DNA of 64,000 nt from Chitinophagaceae bacterium UBA1930 (GTDB lineage Bacteria > Bacteroidota > Bacteroidia > Chitinophagales > Chitinophagaceae): positions 1,426,868 to 1,490,867 of the forward strand of contig DDFK01000002.1 of NCBI GenBank assembly GCA_002337145.1, read 5' to 3'. Both the position numbers and the translations under genes were made by a program. Position 1 is the stretch's first letter. Each line of letters starts with the position of its first letter. Under the pieces are notes generated by a model that was not told the origin of the DNA, did no database searches, and saw only the letters and a list, made by a program, of their open reading frames with translations. Below are positions 1-8,368 of the stretch, piece by piece.

Positions 1-1558
1 CCAACGATGTTTCAATGGCCGTAATGAGTTGAGGCGTCAAAGCAATTTTTTCTTTGCTTTTGGTGGCAATTTTTTTCAGGTCAACCAGTTCTATCTGTGG
101 CATGGCCACATCGCCATAGCGTTCGTTCAGTTCTACCAGTCCGTACTTGCTTTGTACAGCGTTGTAATAACTTTCTATACTGGGTGTGGCACTGCCGAGC
201 AGCACTTTTGCGTTGAACAGCGATGCGTAGTACACGGCAGCATCACGGGCATGGTAGCGTGGTGCAGGTTCCTGTTGTTTGTAGCTGGCATCGTGTTCCT
301 CATCGGCTATGATCAGCCCCAGGTCTTTAAAAGGAAGGAAGAGGGAGCTTCTGGCACCTACCACGGCTTTGGTTTCGCCGCTTTTTATTTTGTTCCATAT
401 CTCTACCCGTTCGTTGGGGTTGAACTTGGAATGATAAATGGCAATATGTCCACCAAAATGTTTCTGCAGGCGGCGTATCACTTGTGCCGTCAATGCAATT
501 TCGGGCAGCATGTACAGTACCTGCTTGCCCTGTTTAATGTATTGTTCAATCAAAGAAATATATACCTGTGTCTTTCCACTTGATGTAACACCATGCAATA
601 GGCACACATTTTTATCGAGGAAATTTTTTTCTATTGCGTTTAATGCCGTTTGCTGTGCAGGTGATAACGTGAAATCTATTACCAGGTCTTTGGGTAGGGC
701 TTTGATCCTGTCGGTGGCACGTTTTTCTGCAACGAGTATATTTTTTTCAATCAGGCCTTTTAATTGTGCTGCCGTTGCATTCGATTTTTTTAGCAGGCTT
801 GGTTGCGTTACTTCGCCTTCTGTTTTTATCAGGTGCAGGTAGGAGAGCAGTAGTTCCATCTGTTTGGGTGCTTTGCTCCAGTTGTTGAGCAGGTCGGCCA
901 GTTTGTCTTCGTTGTGGTATACAGGGTTAAGTGTTATATAGGTTTCTGTTTTTACCTTGTATTTGTCTTTCAGTTCTTCCCATACATAGCATACTTTTTT
1001 TTCAATCAGTTTTTTAATGATGGGGTATACATGGTTGGCATCCAGCAGTTGCTGCACTTCGCTTAAACGCAGTTCCTTTTTTACTTCCAGTGCCTGTGCC
1101 ACCAGAAACTCTTCATCGCTGAACATGCTGCCATCGTTCAAATCAAAATCCGTTTCCTCGTTCCATATCAGTATGCTTTCGCTGCTGAGCTTTAAATTGG
1201 ATGGAATGGCGGCCTGCATTACTTCGCCTTCGCTGCACATATAGTAGTTGGCTATCCATTGCCATAGCTGTAGCTGCGTAGTGTACACCAATGGCTCATC
1301 GTCCAGCACATTGATGATTTCTTTTGGTTGGAATGCAGGCGGCTTTTCGGTAAATATATTTTTGATGATGCCTGCATATTTTTTGTTGCGTAGCTGTACC
1401 TCTACCCGTATGCCGGGCTTGGCTGCCTGTTGCAGGTGTGGCGGTATGGCCCATGTGTAGATTGTTGGCAATGCCAAAGGAATGATGATTTCGGCATAAC
1501 ATGCCCCATCATTGACGGAAGAGAAGAGTTGTTCGGTATTTTTTTTTGTAGTTGACAA
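1..1558 (-). CDS. priA: Primosomal protein N' (replication restart helicase PriA), 5' part, cut by the window edge
   Basis: Superfamily 2 helicase that reloads the replisome at stalled forks. Read on the minus strand, the first ~519 codons are present. The N-terminal DNA-binding domain (YAEIIIPLALPTIYTW) is followed by a Walker A region (LLHGVTSSGKTQVY), MLPEIALT, and the Walker B box IIADEEHDASYKQQ, with ARYHARDAA and GSATPS-type motifs following. The zinc-binding cysteines and C-terminal helicase lobe lie beyond base 1. No ATG occurs in frame between the upstream TGA and the first conserved residues. The only reasonable start is TTG at 1558, giving STTKKNTEQLF as the N-terminus, with no clear ribosome-binding site. 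Identity is sure; the exact start is an inference. Confidence 0.9.
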   Translation of the reverse strand, partial: MSTTKKNTEQLFSSVNDGACYAEIIIPLALPTIYTWAIPPHLQQAAKPGIRVEVQLRNKKYAGIIKNIFTEKPPAFQPKEIINVLDDEPLVYTTQLQLWQWIANYYMCSEGEVMQAAIPSNLKLSSESILIWNEETDFDLNDGSMFSDEEFLVAQALEVKKELRLSEVQQLLDANHVYPIIKKLIEKKVCYVWEELKDKYKVKTETYITLNPVYHNEDKLADLLNNWSKAPKQMELLLSYLHLIKTEGEVTQPSLLKKSNATAAQLKGLIEKNILVAEKRATDRIKALPKDLVIDFTLSPAQQTALNAIEKNFLDKNVCLLHGVTSSGKTQVYISLIEQYIKQGKQVLYMLPEIALTAQVIRRLQKHFGGHIAIYHSKFNPNERVEIWNKIKSGETKAVVGARSSLFLPFKDLGLIIADEEHDASYKQQEPAPRYHARDAAVYYASLFNAKVLLGSATPSIESYYNAVQSKYGLVELNERYGDVAMPQIELVDLKKIATKSKEKIALTPQLITAIETSL

Positions 1559-1618
1559 AGTGTAGACGAAGATAATGGGGAAAGGGAAATTGTTAAACCA
1601 GAAGATAACGTAGGCTCA

Positions 1619-1710
1619 AGCCGCATGGCTTCGTACTTGCAACAGCACTCCACTTTTTTCAATTGAATCTTCGATTCAACCGAAGCGGCTGATGTACCTT
1701 ATGCAAGTAC
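1619..1710. repeat. Nested inverted repeats upstream of priA
   Basis: In the 219-bp gap between priA and plsC, three inverted repeats are seen. GTACTTGCA (1633-1641) pairs with TGCAAGTAC (1702-1710), AGCCGC (1619-1624) with GCGGCT (1685-1690), and TTGAATC (1662-1668) with GATTCAA (1672-1678). The outer and inner arms could form a branched structure in DNA or RNA. No coding potential was seen. Function unknown; it could be a leader structure or a decayed small repeat element. Confidence 0.45.
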
Positions 1711-1777
1711 TGGTGTTTGGTGCGATGTAGCGGGAACGGCATAACAGTTCTATCAGTGGCAATAAACTCCGCTATGA

Positions 1778-2533
1778 TCATCCCCCTTTAGGGGATAGGG
1801 GCGTATTGTATCTTCTCAACCCTTCTTCCATTACCTCATATACTTGCTGTTTCAGCATCGGCATGTCTTTCATGGTCAGCCCATCTACTTTTATTTCTTC
1901 TAGGTACACCACGCGGTTCTTTCCGGGTGTCAGTTCAAGCAAACCTTTGTAGTGCAAACGTTTTATCGTATCAACAAATAGCAAAGGCTTAATAGGTGTT
2001 TGCGTTTCAATGGCAATGCGGAAAGCCCCATCAAAAAATTCTTTCAATGGTTTACCTGTTTCGTTGAATGTGCCTTCAGGAAAAATAAAAATAGAAATGC
2101 CCTGCTTGATGGCTGCTTTTAATGCACGTACACTTTTTGCACGGCGTTCGGCATCCCTTCTGTCAACAAGAATTACGGCTGCACGGTATATCCAGCCAAA
2201 TACAGGTATCTTAACCATTTCGTATTTGCCCAGCACACGTATGGGTTGGCGTGCCGTGCATACAATAGGGGGGATGTCCATGTAGGAAATATGGTTGGCC
2301 ACAAAAATATATTGCTTGCTGGTGTCGTGCGGTGACTCAAAAATATCCTGGTGCTGTATGCCCACCAGTGCGTACCAGGTACGTGCCCATACTTTGCAGA
2401 TGCTGTAGATGAAGTTGCCGCCTTTAATGCCAAATGCAGATGCTATCAATACAAACGGCAAGGCAATAAGCATGATGACAATAAAGAGTATCAAAGCGTA
2501 TACACTATAAATAACCCGTAGCAACCGATGCAT
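1778..2533 (-). CDS. plsC: 1-acyl-sn-glycerol-3-phosphate acyltransferase (PlsC family)
   Basis: Inner-membrane acyltransferase that converts lysophosphatidic acid to phosphatidic acid in phospholipid synthesis. The 251-aa protein begins with a long hydrophobic segment (about residues 9-35). It then shows the family catalytic NHx4D box as NHISYMD (H81, D86) and the glycerol-phosphate-binding FPEGTF box (about 151-156). Length is normal for the family. A TATCTTTA element lies 39-46 bases upstream of the ATG. The gene shares its direction with priA but is separated from it by a structured gap. Other members of the PlsC family use lyso-ornithine lipids or other acceptors, so the substrate is inferred from the family. 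Confidence 0.85.
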   Translation of the reverse strand: MHRLLRVIYSVYALILFIVIMLIALPFVLIASAFGIKGGNFIYSICKVWARTWYALVGIQHQDIFESPHDTSKQYIFVANHISYMDIPPIVCTARQPIRVLGKYEMVKIPVFGWIYRAAVILVDRRDAERRAKSVRALKAAIKQGISIFIFPEGTFNETGKPLKEFFDGAFRIAIETQTPIKPLLFVDTIKRLHYKGLLELTPGKNRVVYLEEIKVDGLTMKDMPMLKQQVYEVMEEGLRRYNTPLSPKGG

Positions 2534-2571
2534 ATTTTTTAGATAAATGTGGTGAACGCTTTAAAGATAAT

Positions 2572-2579
2572 GGAATAAG
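2572..2579 (-). promoter_or_regulatory. Candidate -7 element of plsC
   Basis: TATCTTTA on the minus strand matches the Bacteroidetes -7 consensus TAnnTTTG at seven of eight positions. It sits just upstream of plsC. No convincing -33 TTG was found, so this is tentative. Confidence 0.3.
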
Positions 2580-2583
2580 AAAT

Positions 2584-3216
2584 TTATAGAATCCTGCTTA
2601 AAAGATATTTTGATTCTGCAATAAAATTAGTTGTGCTTTGATCGTTTTTATCTGTAATCAATTCGAATTTGAATTCTATTTTATTGTTTTTTACGAAAGT
2701 AGTTGCCCACAAAATTTTTGAATACAATTTGCTAACTGAATCAATTTTCTCTGAGGCTATGATTGAAAAATATCGTCCGTTCATATATTGAATTGTATCA
2801 GTTTGTAATGTAGAATTATGCATTCTTGGATATGTTTTTAACTCTTGTAAAGCCAAGTTGTGCTGCATCTTTATATACTCTTTGCTCACAGAATCTCTTA
2901 TAACGATAAATTGAGAATGAATAATCGTTAACTGGTCTACAGAATCCTTTCTGTCATGCCAGTACCAACCTGTTTCCATGAAAATGGGTGTTTTTTTAGA
3001 CTGGAATCTATATCTTTCTGTACCACAATGCGAACAATCCGATTCTTGTGTCCAAGTAAAAAATGTATCGTACCGATTTGGTACAGATAATTTAATTTGT
3101 CCTAAAACACCTTTTAAATCAATACTTGTGTCTTTTGAGTTAAATGGATTTGATGTAGAATTTTTATTTGAATTGCAGGCAATACAAAATATCACTATTG
3201 CTAGGAAGTATTTCAT
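2584..3216 (-). CDS. Uncharacterised lipoprotein
   Basis: 210-aa protein with a short hydrophobic leader ending in a lipobox (FCIAC, Cys at residue 14), so it is predicted to be lipidated and held in a membrane facing the periplasm or surface. A CSHCGTERY stretch (about residues 60-68) gives two closely spaced cysteines. No known domain was recognised. The gene is clearly richer in A+T than plsC and the downstream genes, which suggests separate acquisition. It stands alone between plsC and the SAM hydroxide adenosyltransferase gene. Confidence 0.7.
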   Translation of the reverse strand: MKYFLAIVIFCIACNSNKNSTSNPFNSKDTSIDLKGVLGQIKLSVPNRYDTFFTWTQESDCSHCGTERYRFQSKKTPIFMETGWYWHDRKDSVDQLTIIHSQFIVIRDSVSKEYIKMQHNLALQELKTYPRMHNSTLQTDTIQYMNGRYFSIIASEKIDSVSKLYSKILWATTFVKNNKIEFKFELITDKNDQSTTNFIAESKYLLSRIL

Positions 3217-3254
3217 AAAATCGTTGTTAGCAATATAGTAAAACTCATATGAAG

Positions 3255-4076
3255 TTATTCGAAAAAAACCCGTATGGTTTGGTAAAACCAGTTGTGCTGT
3301 ACGGTGGCACCTTGCTGGTACATTTTTTCGTTGAAGCTTTTTAAACCGAACAGCCCGGCCATATTGCCTTTGTTCATGGCAAGCTCGAGGTAGCCGGCAG
3401 AGTTGAAGTGGGCGAGGTTCTCGCCTTCGTTTACCGATGCATAGTTATTGCTGATACGGTCGATTGTTTCGTTGCGTTTGAAAATGATCTTAAAATTTCG
3501 GCCCTTGCGTTCCTGTTCAAACTCGGCCTTGGTAATATTGATGACCACGTTCTCAAAATTGTCCACAAACAGTATCTGCCCCTCTATCCAATCGTTGCCA
3601 ATCATTGGTTTCAACATTATTTTCTCTACAATGTTAAATGCGTTGGTGCCAATTTCATCAATGCCTTTTCCGTTTACAATGGCATTTACGGCATCGGCAA
3701 CTATTTGGGTGGTCTCTAAAAGAGTCACCGCATTTAATACAGGTATGGTTACCAGTTTTTGGGGTATGCGGCCTGCAATCATCGTAAGTATGCCATTGTC
3801 GGGACAAATAATGTATTGCCCTTCATGTTCGGCCAATATAAAATGCCCATCTTTTGTTTCGAAAACATTGAGCAGCACAATATGGAAAGTGCCTTTGGGA
3901 AAATGCTTGAAGGCATTGCCACATATATAGGCTGCATGCGGAAAATTTTCCTGTGGCAGGTAATGCGTTATATCAATAATGTTCAACGATTGGTTGGTTG
4001 AAACAAATTGCCCTTTAATGGCACCAACCAAATAGTCTTGCTGGCCAATATCTGTAGTAAGCGTTAGTAAAGGCAT
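3255..4076 (-). CDS. SAM hydroxide adenosyltransferase (DUF62 family)
   Basis: 273-aa member of the family that includes the fluorinase and chlorinase. Most bacterial members hydrolyse S-adenosylmethionine to adenosine and methionine using water. The N-terminal LTTDIGQQDYLVGAIKG carries the two conserved aspartates that hold the ribose of SAM. PDNGILT and the C-terminal segment GENLAHFNSAGYLELAMNKGNMAG match the family's second domain. Length is normal. The gene lies 30 bases downstream of the SDR gene on the same strand, so co-transcription is possible. Fluorinase or chlorinase activity is not suggested by anything nearby. Confidence 0.8.
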   Translation of the reverse strand: MPLLTLTTDIGQQDYLVGAIKGQFVSTNQSLNIIDITHYLPQENFPHAAYICGNAFKHFPKGTFHIVLLNVFETKDGHFILAEHEGQYIICPDNGILTMIAGRIPQKLVTIPVLNAVTLLETTQIVADAVNAIVNGKGIDEIGTNAFNIVEKIMLKPMIGNDWIEGQILFVDNFENVVINITKAEFEQERKGRNFKIIFKRNETIDRISNNYASVNEGENLAHFNSAGYLELAMNKGNMAGLFGLKSFNEKMYQQGATVQHNWFYQTIRVFFE

Positions 4077-4106
4077 GTTTTGATGAACGAATAATGAATG
4101 TATTTG

Positions 4107-4913
4107 TTATTTTACCAACTGCCCGTTTTTATAGAAAAATTTCCTGGTTAATTTATCTGCCAGGCTTGGGAATAGCCTGGTCATGAACACGGTACGTTTG
4201 CCTGTAAATGTAAGTACCAGTGTACGTTTCCTTTTTTCAATTGAATGGATGATATGCGTGGCACATTCTTCGGCACTCATCATTTGGCCTTCGTTCATAG
4301 ATGTTTCGCCCTGCTCCTTACCAAATTTGTTCAATGCTGCTTTGCGTATGTTGGATGCCGTGAAGCCAGGGCAAACCCACATTACATTGGTGCCGCTATC
4401 CAGCAGTTCTGTACGTACCGCTTCAAGGAAACCGTTCACTGCAAACTTTGATGCGGAGTAGCCGCTACGCCCCGGTAGGCCCCTAAAGCCGGCAATGGAT
4501 GAAACACCAACAATGGTTCCTTTATTGGTAGTAATGTAGGGCAGGGCAAACTTTGTACAGAACACGGTACCCCAAAAGTTGATATCCATTACTTTTTTAA
4601 TGGCTTCCAGTTCCACTTCCTCCAGCAATGCACGCATAGATATACCGGCATTGTTAATGAGTATGTCGATGGTGCCGAAATTATGTACAACGGCATCAAT
4701 GAAATTTTTGCAGTCCTGCTCCTTGCTTACATCTGCCGTATGTATCATTAAAGGTTTGTTGGGCGATGTGGATTGCAATTGGTAAAGCTTGTCATAGTTC
4801 CTGCCGCATGTGGCCACTTTGGCGCCCAACTGCAAAAACTGTTGTACCAATGCTTTACCGATACCTTCCGAACCACCCGTAATAACGACTACTTTATTTG
4901 TGAAGACAGACAT
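4107..4913 (-). CDS. Short-chain dehydrogenase/reductase, classical type
   Basis: 268-aa NAD(P)-dependent oxidoreductase with a complete Rossmann fold. Seen in order are the cofactor loop GGSEGIG (residues 13-19), NNAG (87-90), the catalytic serine in GVSSIAG (138-139) and YSASK with Y152 and K156. The C-terminus is basic (KLTRKFFYKNGQLVK), as in the subgroup related to 3-ketodihydrosphingosine reductase. Since Chitinophagaceae and Sphingobacteria make sphingolipids, a role in lipid reduction is possible but unproved. A perfect -7 box (TATTTTTG) lies 18-25 bases before the ATG. Confidence 0.8.
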   Translation of the reverse strand: MSVFTNKVVVITGGSEGIGKALVQQFLQLGAKVATCGRNYDKLYQLQSTSPNKPLMIHTADVSKEQDCKNFIDAVVHNFGTIDILINNAGISMRALLEEVELEAIKKVMDINFWGTVFCTKFALPYITTNKGTIVGVSSIAGFRGLPGRSGYSASKFAVNGFLEAVRTELLDSGTNVMWVCPGFTASNIRKAALNKFGKEQGETSMNEGQMMSAEECATHIIHSIEKRKRTLVLTFTGKRTVFMTRLFPSLADKLTRKFFYKNGQLVK

Positions 4914-4930
4914 ATTGATTGTTTATGGCA

Positions 4931-4938
4931 CAAAAATA
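4931..4938 (-). promoter_or_regulatory. Candidate -7 element of the SDR gene
   Basis: TATTTTTG on the minus strand is a full match to TAnnTTTG and sits 18 bases before the start codon. A well-spaced -33 TTG is not evident. With the tRNA-Lys promoter about 90 bp away, the gap would hold divergent promoters. Confidence 0.4.
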
Positions 4939-5002
4939 AGTGTATGCAATCAGGAATGTTAATAAACATGTTAGCAACCATCATAAAAAATTATAAAAAA
5001 AA

Positions 5003-5033
5003 TTTGGTGAAAAAAAACGTACCCTTATTTTTG
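5003..5033 (+). promoter_or_regulatory. Promoter of tRNA-Lys
   Basis: TTTG at 5003-5006 as the -33 element and TATTTTTG at 5026-5033 as the -7 element, spaced 19 bases apart, match the Bacteroidetes primary sigma consensus well. Transcription would begin near 5040, about 40 bases before the mature tRNA. Confidence 0.6.
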
Positions 5034-5080
5034 CACTCCCAAAACAAAACAGACCATCTGTTTTGAAGAAGGAAAAGGAT

Positions 5081-5153
5081 GATTCCGTAGCTCAGTTGGT
5101 AGAGCAATACACTTTTAATGTATGGGCCCTGGGTCCGAGTCCCAGCGGGATCA
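5081..5153 (+). tRNA. tRNA-Lys (anticodon TTT)
   Basis: A 73-nt cloverleaf. Acceptor arms GATTCCG (5081-5087) and CGGGATC (5146-5152) pair with one T-G. The D arm is GCTC...GAGC, and the anticodon stem ATACA/TGTAT encloses the loop CTTTTAA, with TTT at 5114-5116. The T arm CTGGG...CCCAG encloses TCCGAGT, where TCCGA stands in for the usual TTCGA. Discriminator base is A; the CCA tail is not encoded. Its own promoter lies upstream and a strong terminator follows. Confidence 0.95.
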
Positions 5154-5154
5154 C

Positions 5155-5187
5155 AAGGTTATCAGAAATGATAACCTTTCTTTTTTT
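5155..5187 (+). terminator. Rho-independent terminator after tRNA-Lys
   Basis: Perfect 10-bp stem AAGGTTATCA/TGATAACCTT with a GAAA tetraloop (5155-5178), followed by a T-rich run TCTTTTTTT. It begins one base after the tRNA 3' end. Confidence 0.9.
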
Positions 5188-5303
5188 ATGGCACTTTCCA
5201 TGATTGCTTTGTTGAAAGGTTATCTACTGTTAAAAGGTTGATATAAGCCTTTTTGATTACCACTCCATTCATATAAACATCTGCGGCTTATTTGTTTTAC
5301 AGT

Positions 5304-5311
5304 TACTTTTG
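5304..5311 (+). promoter_or_regulatory. Candidate -7 element of ccmE
   Basis: TACTTTTG matches TAnnTTTG and lies 20 bases before the ccmE start codon. The -33 region has no clear TTG at the usual distance, so confidence is limited. Confidence 0.4.
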
Positions 5312-5331
5312 CAAAACGAAAATTTTACAGG

Positions 5332-5751
5332 ATGAAGAAGCTACATGTTGTAATGCTGGTATTGATTGCAGGTGCCATTGCAAGCCTGCTTATTTATATG
5401 GGCGATATTACTACCTACGAAACCATCGCATCGGCCAAGGAGAAGAAAGGAAAGACGGTAATGGTTATTGCAAAGCTTGATAAGGCAACCTTGAATTACG
5501 ATGCCATTAAGAACCCCAACTATTTAACTTTTGAAGCAACCGATACCTTGGGCGAACGCATGAAAGTGGCTTACTATTATGAAAAGCCGTACGACATGGA
5601 AAAAAGCGAACGCATTGTATTGAAAGGGAAAATGGAAAACGGTGTGTTTGAAATAAAGAAGAAAGATGGCATACTGGTTAAATGCCCCAGCAAATACAAA
5701 GACGATAAAGATGCTGCATCCAAAAAGTTAGAGACAGCTTCCACCAACTAG
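5332..5751 (+). CDS. ccmE: Cytochrome c maturation protein CcmE (haem chaperone), cysteine variant
   Basis: 139-aa membrane-anchored periplasmic OB-fold protein that carries haem to the CcmF lyase during System I cytochrome c assembly. One N-terminal membrane helix (about residues 5-23) is followed by the beta-barrel (VMVIAKLDKATLNYD, NYLTFEATD, VAYYYEKPYDM, IVLKGKMENGVFEI). In the classical protein haem binds covalently to a histidine in an HxxxY motif. Here the matching stretch is C118-P-S-K-Y122, the CxxxY type described for Desulfovibrio CcmE. The gene is 87 bp upstream of ccmF, in keeping with joint function. Identity is good; the cysteine as ligand is inferred by alignment. Confidence 0.85.
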   Translation: MKKLHVVMLVLIAGAIASLLIYMGDITTYETIASAKEKKGKTVMVIAKLDKATLNYDAIKNPNYLTFEATDTLGERMKVAYYYEKPYDMEKSERIVLKGKMENGVFEIKKKDGILVKCPSKYKDDKDAASKKLETASTN

Positions 5752-5838
5752 ACAACCAGCCTGAGCATGCAAGAGGGCTGCAATCATTTCTACTGCATTT
5801 CGGCAAGCTCAATGTGGTAACTGCTTTGAATCAATCCA

Positions 5839-8298
5839 ATGGAATACAAAGGTGAACATCTGCTACCGGGTCAATTGGGCCATTTCTTTTTAGTACTTTC
5901 CTTAGTGTCGTCACTGGTTGCCATGATTGCCTATATAAAGGCAAACAAGACAGCAGCGTTGGACGAGAAGCAGAGCTGGATACGGATAGCAAGGTTTTCT
6001 TTTTTACTGGAAACCGTTTCTGTACTCAGCATATTTATTGTACTGTTCTACATTATTTCCCATCATTTATTCGAATACGAATACGCTTGGAAGCATAGTG
6101 ATAAAAGCCTGCAGTTTGAATACCTGTTAAGCTGTTTCTGGGAAGGGCAGGAGGGTAGCTTTATGCTATGGAGCTTTTGGCATTGTGTAATAGGCTGGGT
6201 ACTGATTAAAAAAGCCAAGCAATGGGAAGCGGGCACCATGACGGTGGTAAGCTTTGCACAGTTCTGTCTTTCTACCATGATTATTGGTATGTATTTCTTC
6301 GGACATAAACTGGGCAGTAATCCTTTTGCGTTATTGCGGAACGAATTGAATGCACCTATTTTTTCACGCCCGGATTATTTGAGTCTGGTAAAGGATGGCA
6401 ATGGATTGAATACCCTGTTACAGAACTATTGGATGGTGATACACCCACCGGTACTGTTTCTTGGTTTCGCATCTACCATTGTACCATTTGCATTTGCCTA
6501 TGCAGGGCTGGTTAACAAAAACCATGACTGGGTAAAAGTTGCCATACCCTGGAGCGTTTTCTCCGTTGCCATATTGGGTACGGGCATTATGATGGGTGCC
6601 ATGTGGGCCTACGAAAGTTTAAGCTTTGGTGGCTACTGGGCATGGGACCCTGTGGAGAATGCATCGCTGGTGCCATGGCTTACCATGGTTGCGGGTTTGC
6701 ATACGGCACTAATCTACAAAAGCAGCGGCTACTCATTAAGAAGCACCTATTTCTTTTTCATCATCAGCTTTACGCTGATCCTGTATTCCACTTTCCTTAC
6801 AAGAAGCGGGGTGTTGGGCGATACGTCCGTACATGCTTTTACCGACCTGGGCATGAACTTTCAGTTGCTTGCATTTATTGGTGTATTCTTTTTGCCAGCC
6901 ATGTACCTGTTCATTAAAAGGTACAAATCCATTCCAAGCATTGTTAAGGAAGAGAATACCTATAGCAGGGAGTTCTGGATGTTTATCGGTTCGCTGGTAA
7001 TTTTCCTGTCTGCCATTGTTATTACCTGCATCACATCATTGCCGGTATTCAATAAGATTGTGCACCATGTAAGCTTCTTGCAAAAGATTTTCAAGAATGC
7101 GTTTGCCCAGCCAGAAGATGCAGAGTTTACGCACAACCAGATACAGGTTTTTGTGGCTATTATACTGGGTGTGTTAACGGCCATTACGCAATACTTTAAA
7201 TATAAGGACACACCCAAGGCCTTTATCAGGAAAAAGATTTTGGTGCCTACATTGATTACACTGGTCATTACGATACTGGTGATATTCTTTGGAGGTATCA
7301 GCTACAATAAAAAAGGCCCTGGCTTTTTGGTTGCCATACACCTGGCCATATTTGCGGCCATATACGCCATTGTGGCCAATGCAGGCTATATATGGCTGGG
7401 GTTAAAGGGCAAGATAAAAGCAGCAGGACCAAGTGTTGCACATATTGGTTTTGGAATGATACTGCTGGGCATACTGGTTTCGAGCGGCAAGAAGAGCATC
7501 TTGAGTTGGAACAGGACAGGTATTACCACCCTTGAAAAAACAAAACAAGAAGACCCGGCAGAGAATACGACTTTGTTTAAAGGCATCAAGACGGATATGG
7601 GCAATTACATGGTAACCTATGTAAAAGATACCGTTAACCAGCGTGACCGTAAACGTTATTTTGAAATAGACTTTCAGCCAAAAGATGGCGGTGAAGGCTT
7701 TAAAGTATATCCCGATGTAATCAAGAACAATAAAGGCAATGAAGGCTTTGCGGCCAATCCGGATGCAAAGCATTTTATGGCCAAGGATATCTTTGTGTAC
7801 ATTACCTCGTTTAAGGAAGATGACAAGAAAGATACCAGCTCGTTCAAGAACGGAACCATAAAGATTGGTGATACTGTTTTTTACAGCAACGGTTTTATGG
7901 TGCTGAACAAGGTATTGGTAAACCCCGAAGAGCAGAAAGCAAAACTGGGTGCAGGCGAAACAGGGGTGTTCCTGGATATTACGGTTACTTCAAAAGAAGG
8001 CAGCCTGTACAAAGCATCGCCAGGCATTATTTTAAAAGACAGTTCCAGCAAACGCATAGTTACCGATACGGTTGTGGCCCAGAGCCTGGTATTGGCATTT
8101 AACAAAGTGCTGGACAAAGAAACAGGCAAGCTTGAAATTGGTGTAAAGGAAAACAAATCCATGGCAACCCTGCTTACCTTAAAAGTGCTTGAATTTCCCC
8201 TCATCAAATTCCTTTGGCTAGGTGTAGTGGTAATGGTCATTGGTTGTGCCATGAGCATTGTGCAGCGTTTGAAGCAAAAATCGAAGTCTGCCATTTAA
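5839..8298 (+). CDS. ccmF: Cytochrome c haem lyase subunit CcmF (CcmF/NrfE family)
   Basis: 819-aa polytopic inner-membrane protein that receives haem from CcmE and attaches it to apocytochrome c CxxCH motifs in the periplasm. The tryptophan-rich haem-handling loop appears as GGYWAWDPVENASLVPWL (about residues 264-281), and a conserved haem-ligand histidine region as WMVIHPPVLFLGF (about 197-209). Many membrane segments precede and follow. A large soluble loop (about 555-780) comes before the final helix. Length is somewhat above the usual 630-660 aa of proteobacterial CcmF but normal for Bacteroidetes, where this protein has an extended periplasmic domain. It follows ccmE; ccmA-D and ccmG/H are not in the window. 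Confidence 0.92.
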   Translation: MEYKGEHLLPGQLGHFFLVLSLVSSLVAMIAYIKANKTAALDEKQSWIRIARFSFLLETVSVLSIFIVLFYIISHHLFEYEYAWKHSDKSLQFEYLLSCFWEGQEGSFMLWSFWHCVIGWVLIKKAKQWEAGTMTVVSFAQFCLSTMIIGMYFFGHKLGSNPFALLRNELNAPIFSRPDYLSLVKDGNGLNTLLQNYWMVIHPPVLFLGFASTIVPFAFAYAGLVNKNHDWVKVAIPWSVFSVAILGTGIMMGAMWAYESLSFGGYWAWDPVENASLVPWLTMVAGLHTALIYKSSGYSLRSTYFFFIISFTLILYSTFLTRSGVLGDTSVHAFTDLGMNFQLLAFIGVFFLPAMYLFIKRYKSIPSIVKEENTYSREFWMFIGSLVIFLSAIVITCITSLPVFNKIVHHVSFLQKIFKNAFAQPEDAEFTHNQIQVFVAIILGVLTAITQYFKYKDTPKAFIRKKILVPTLITLVITILVIFFGGISYNKKGPGFLVAIHLAIFAAIYAIVANAGYIWLGLKGKIKAAGPSVAHIGFGMILLGILVSSGKKSILSWNRTGITTLEKTKQEDPAENTTLFKGIKTDMGNYMVTYVKDTVNQRDRKRYFEIDFQPKDGGEGFKVYPDVIKNNKGNEGFAANPDAKHFMAKDIFVYITSFKEDDKKDTSSFKNGTIKIGDTVFYSNGFMVLNKVLVNPEEQKAKLGAGETGVFLDITVTSKEGSLYKASPGIILKDSSSKRIVTDTVVAQSLVLAFNKVLDKETGKLEIGVKENKSMATLLTLKVLEFPLIKFLWLGVVVMVIGCAMSIVQRLKQKSKSAI

Positions 8299-8368
8299 CG
8301 TTTGTTAAAGGGTTACTTTTTGCTTATCGGCAGCATTAATGCTGTAAATTGTGTCTGCATTGTAAAGC

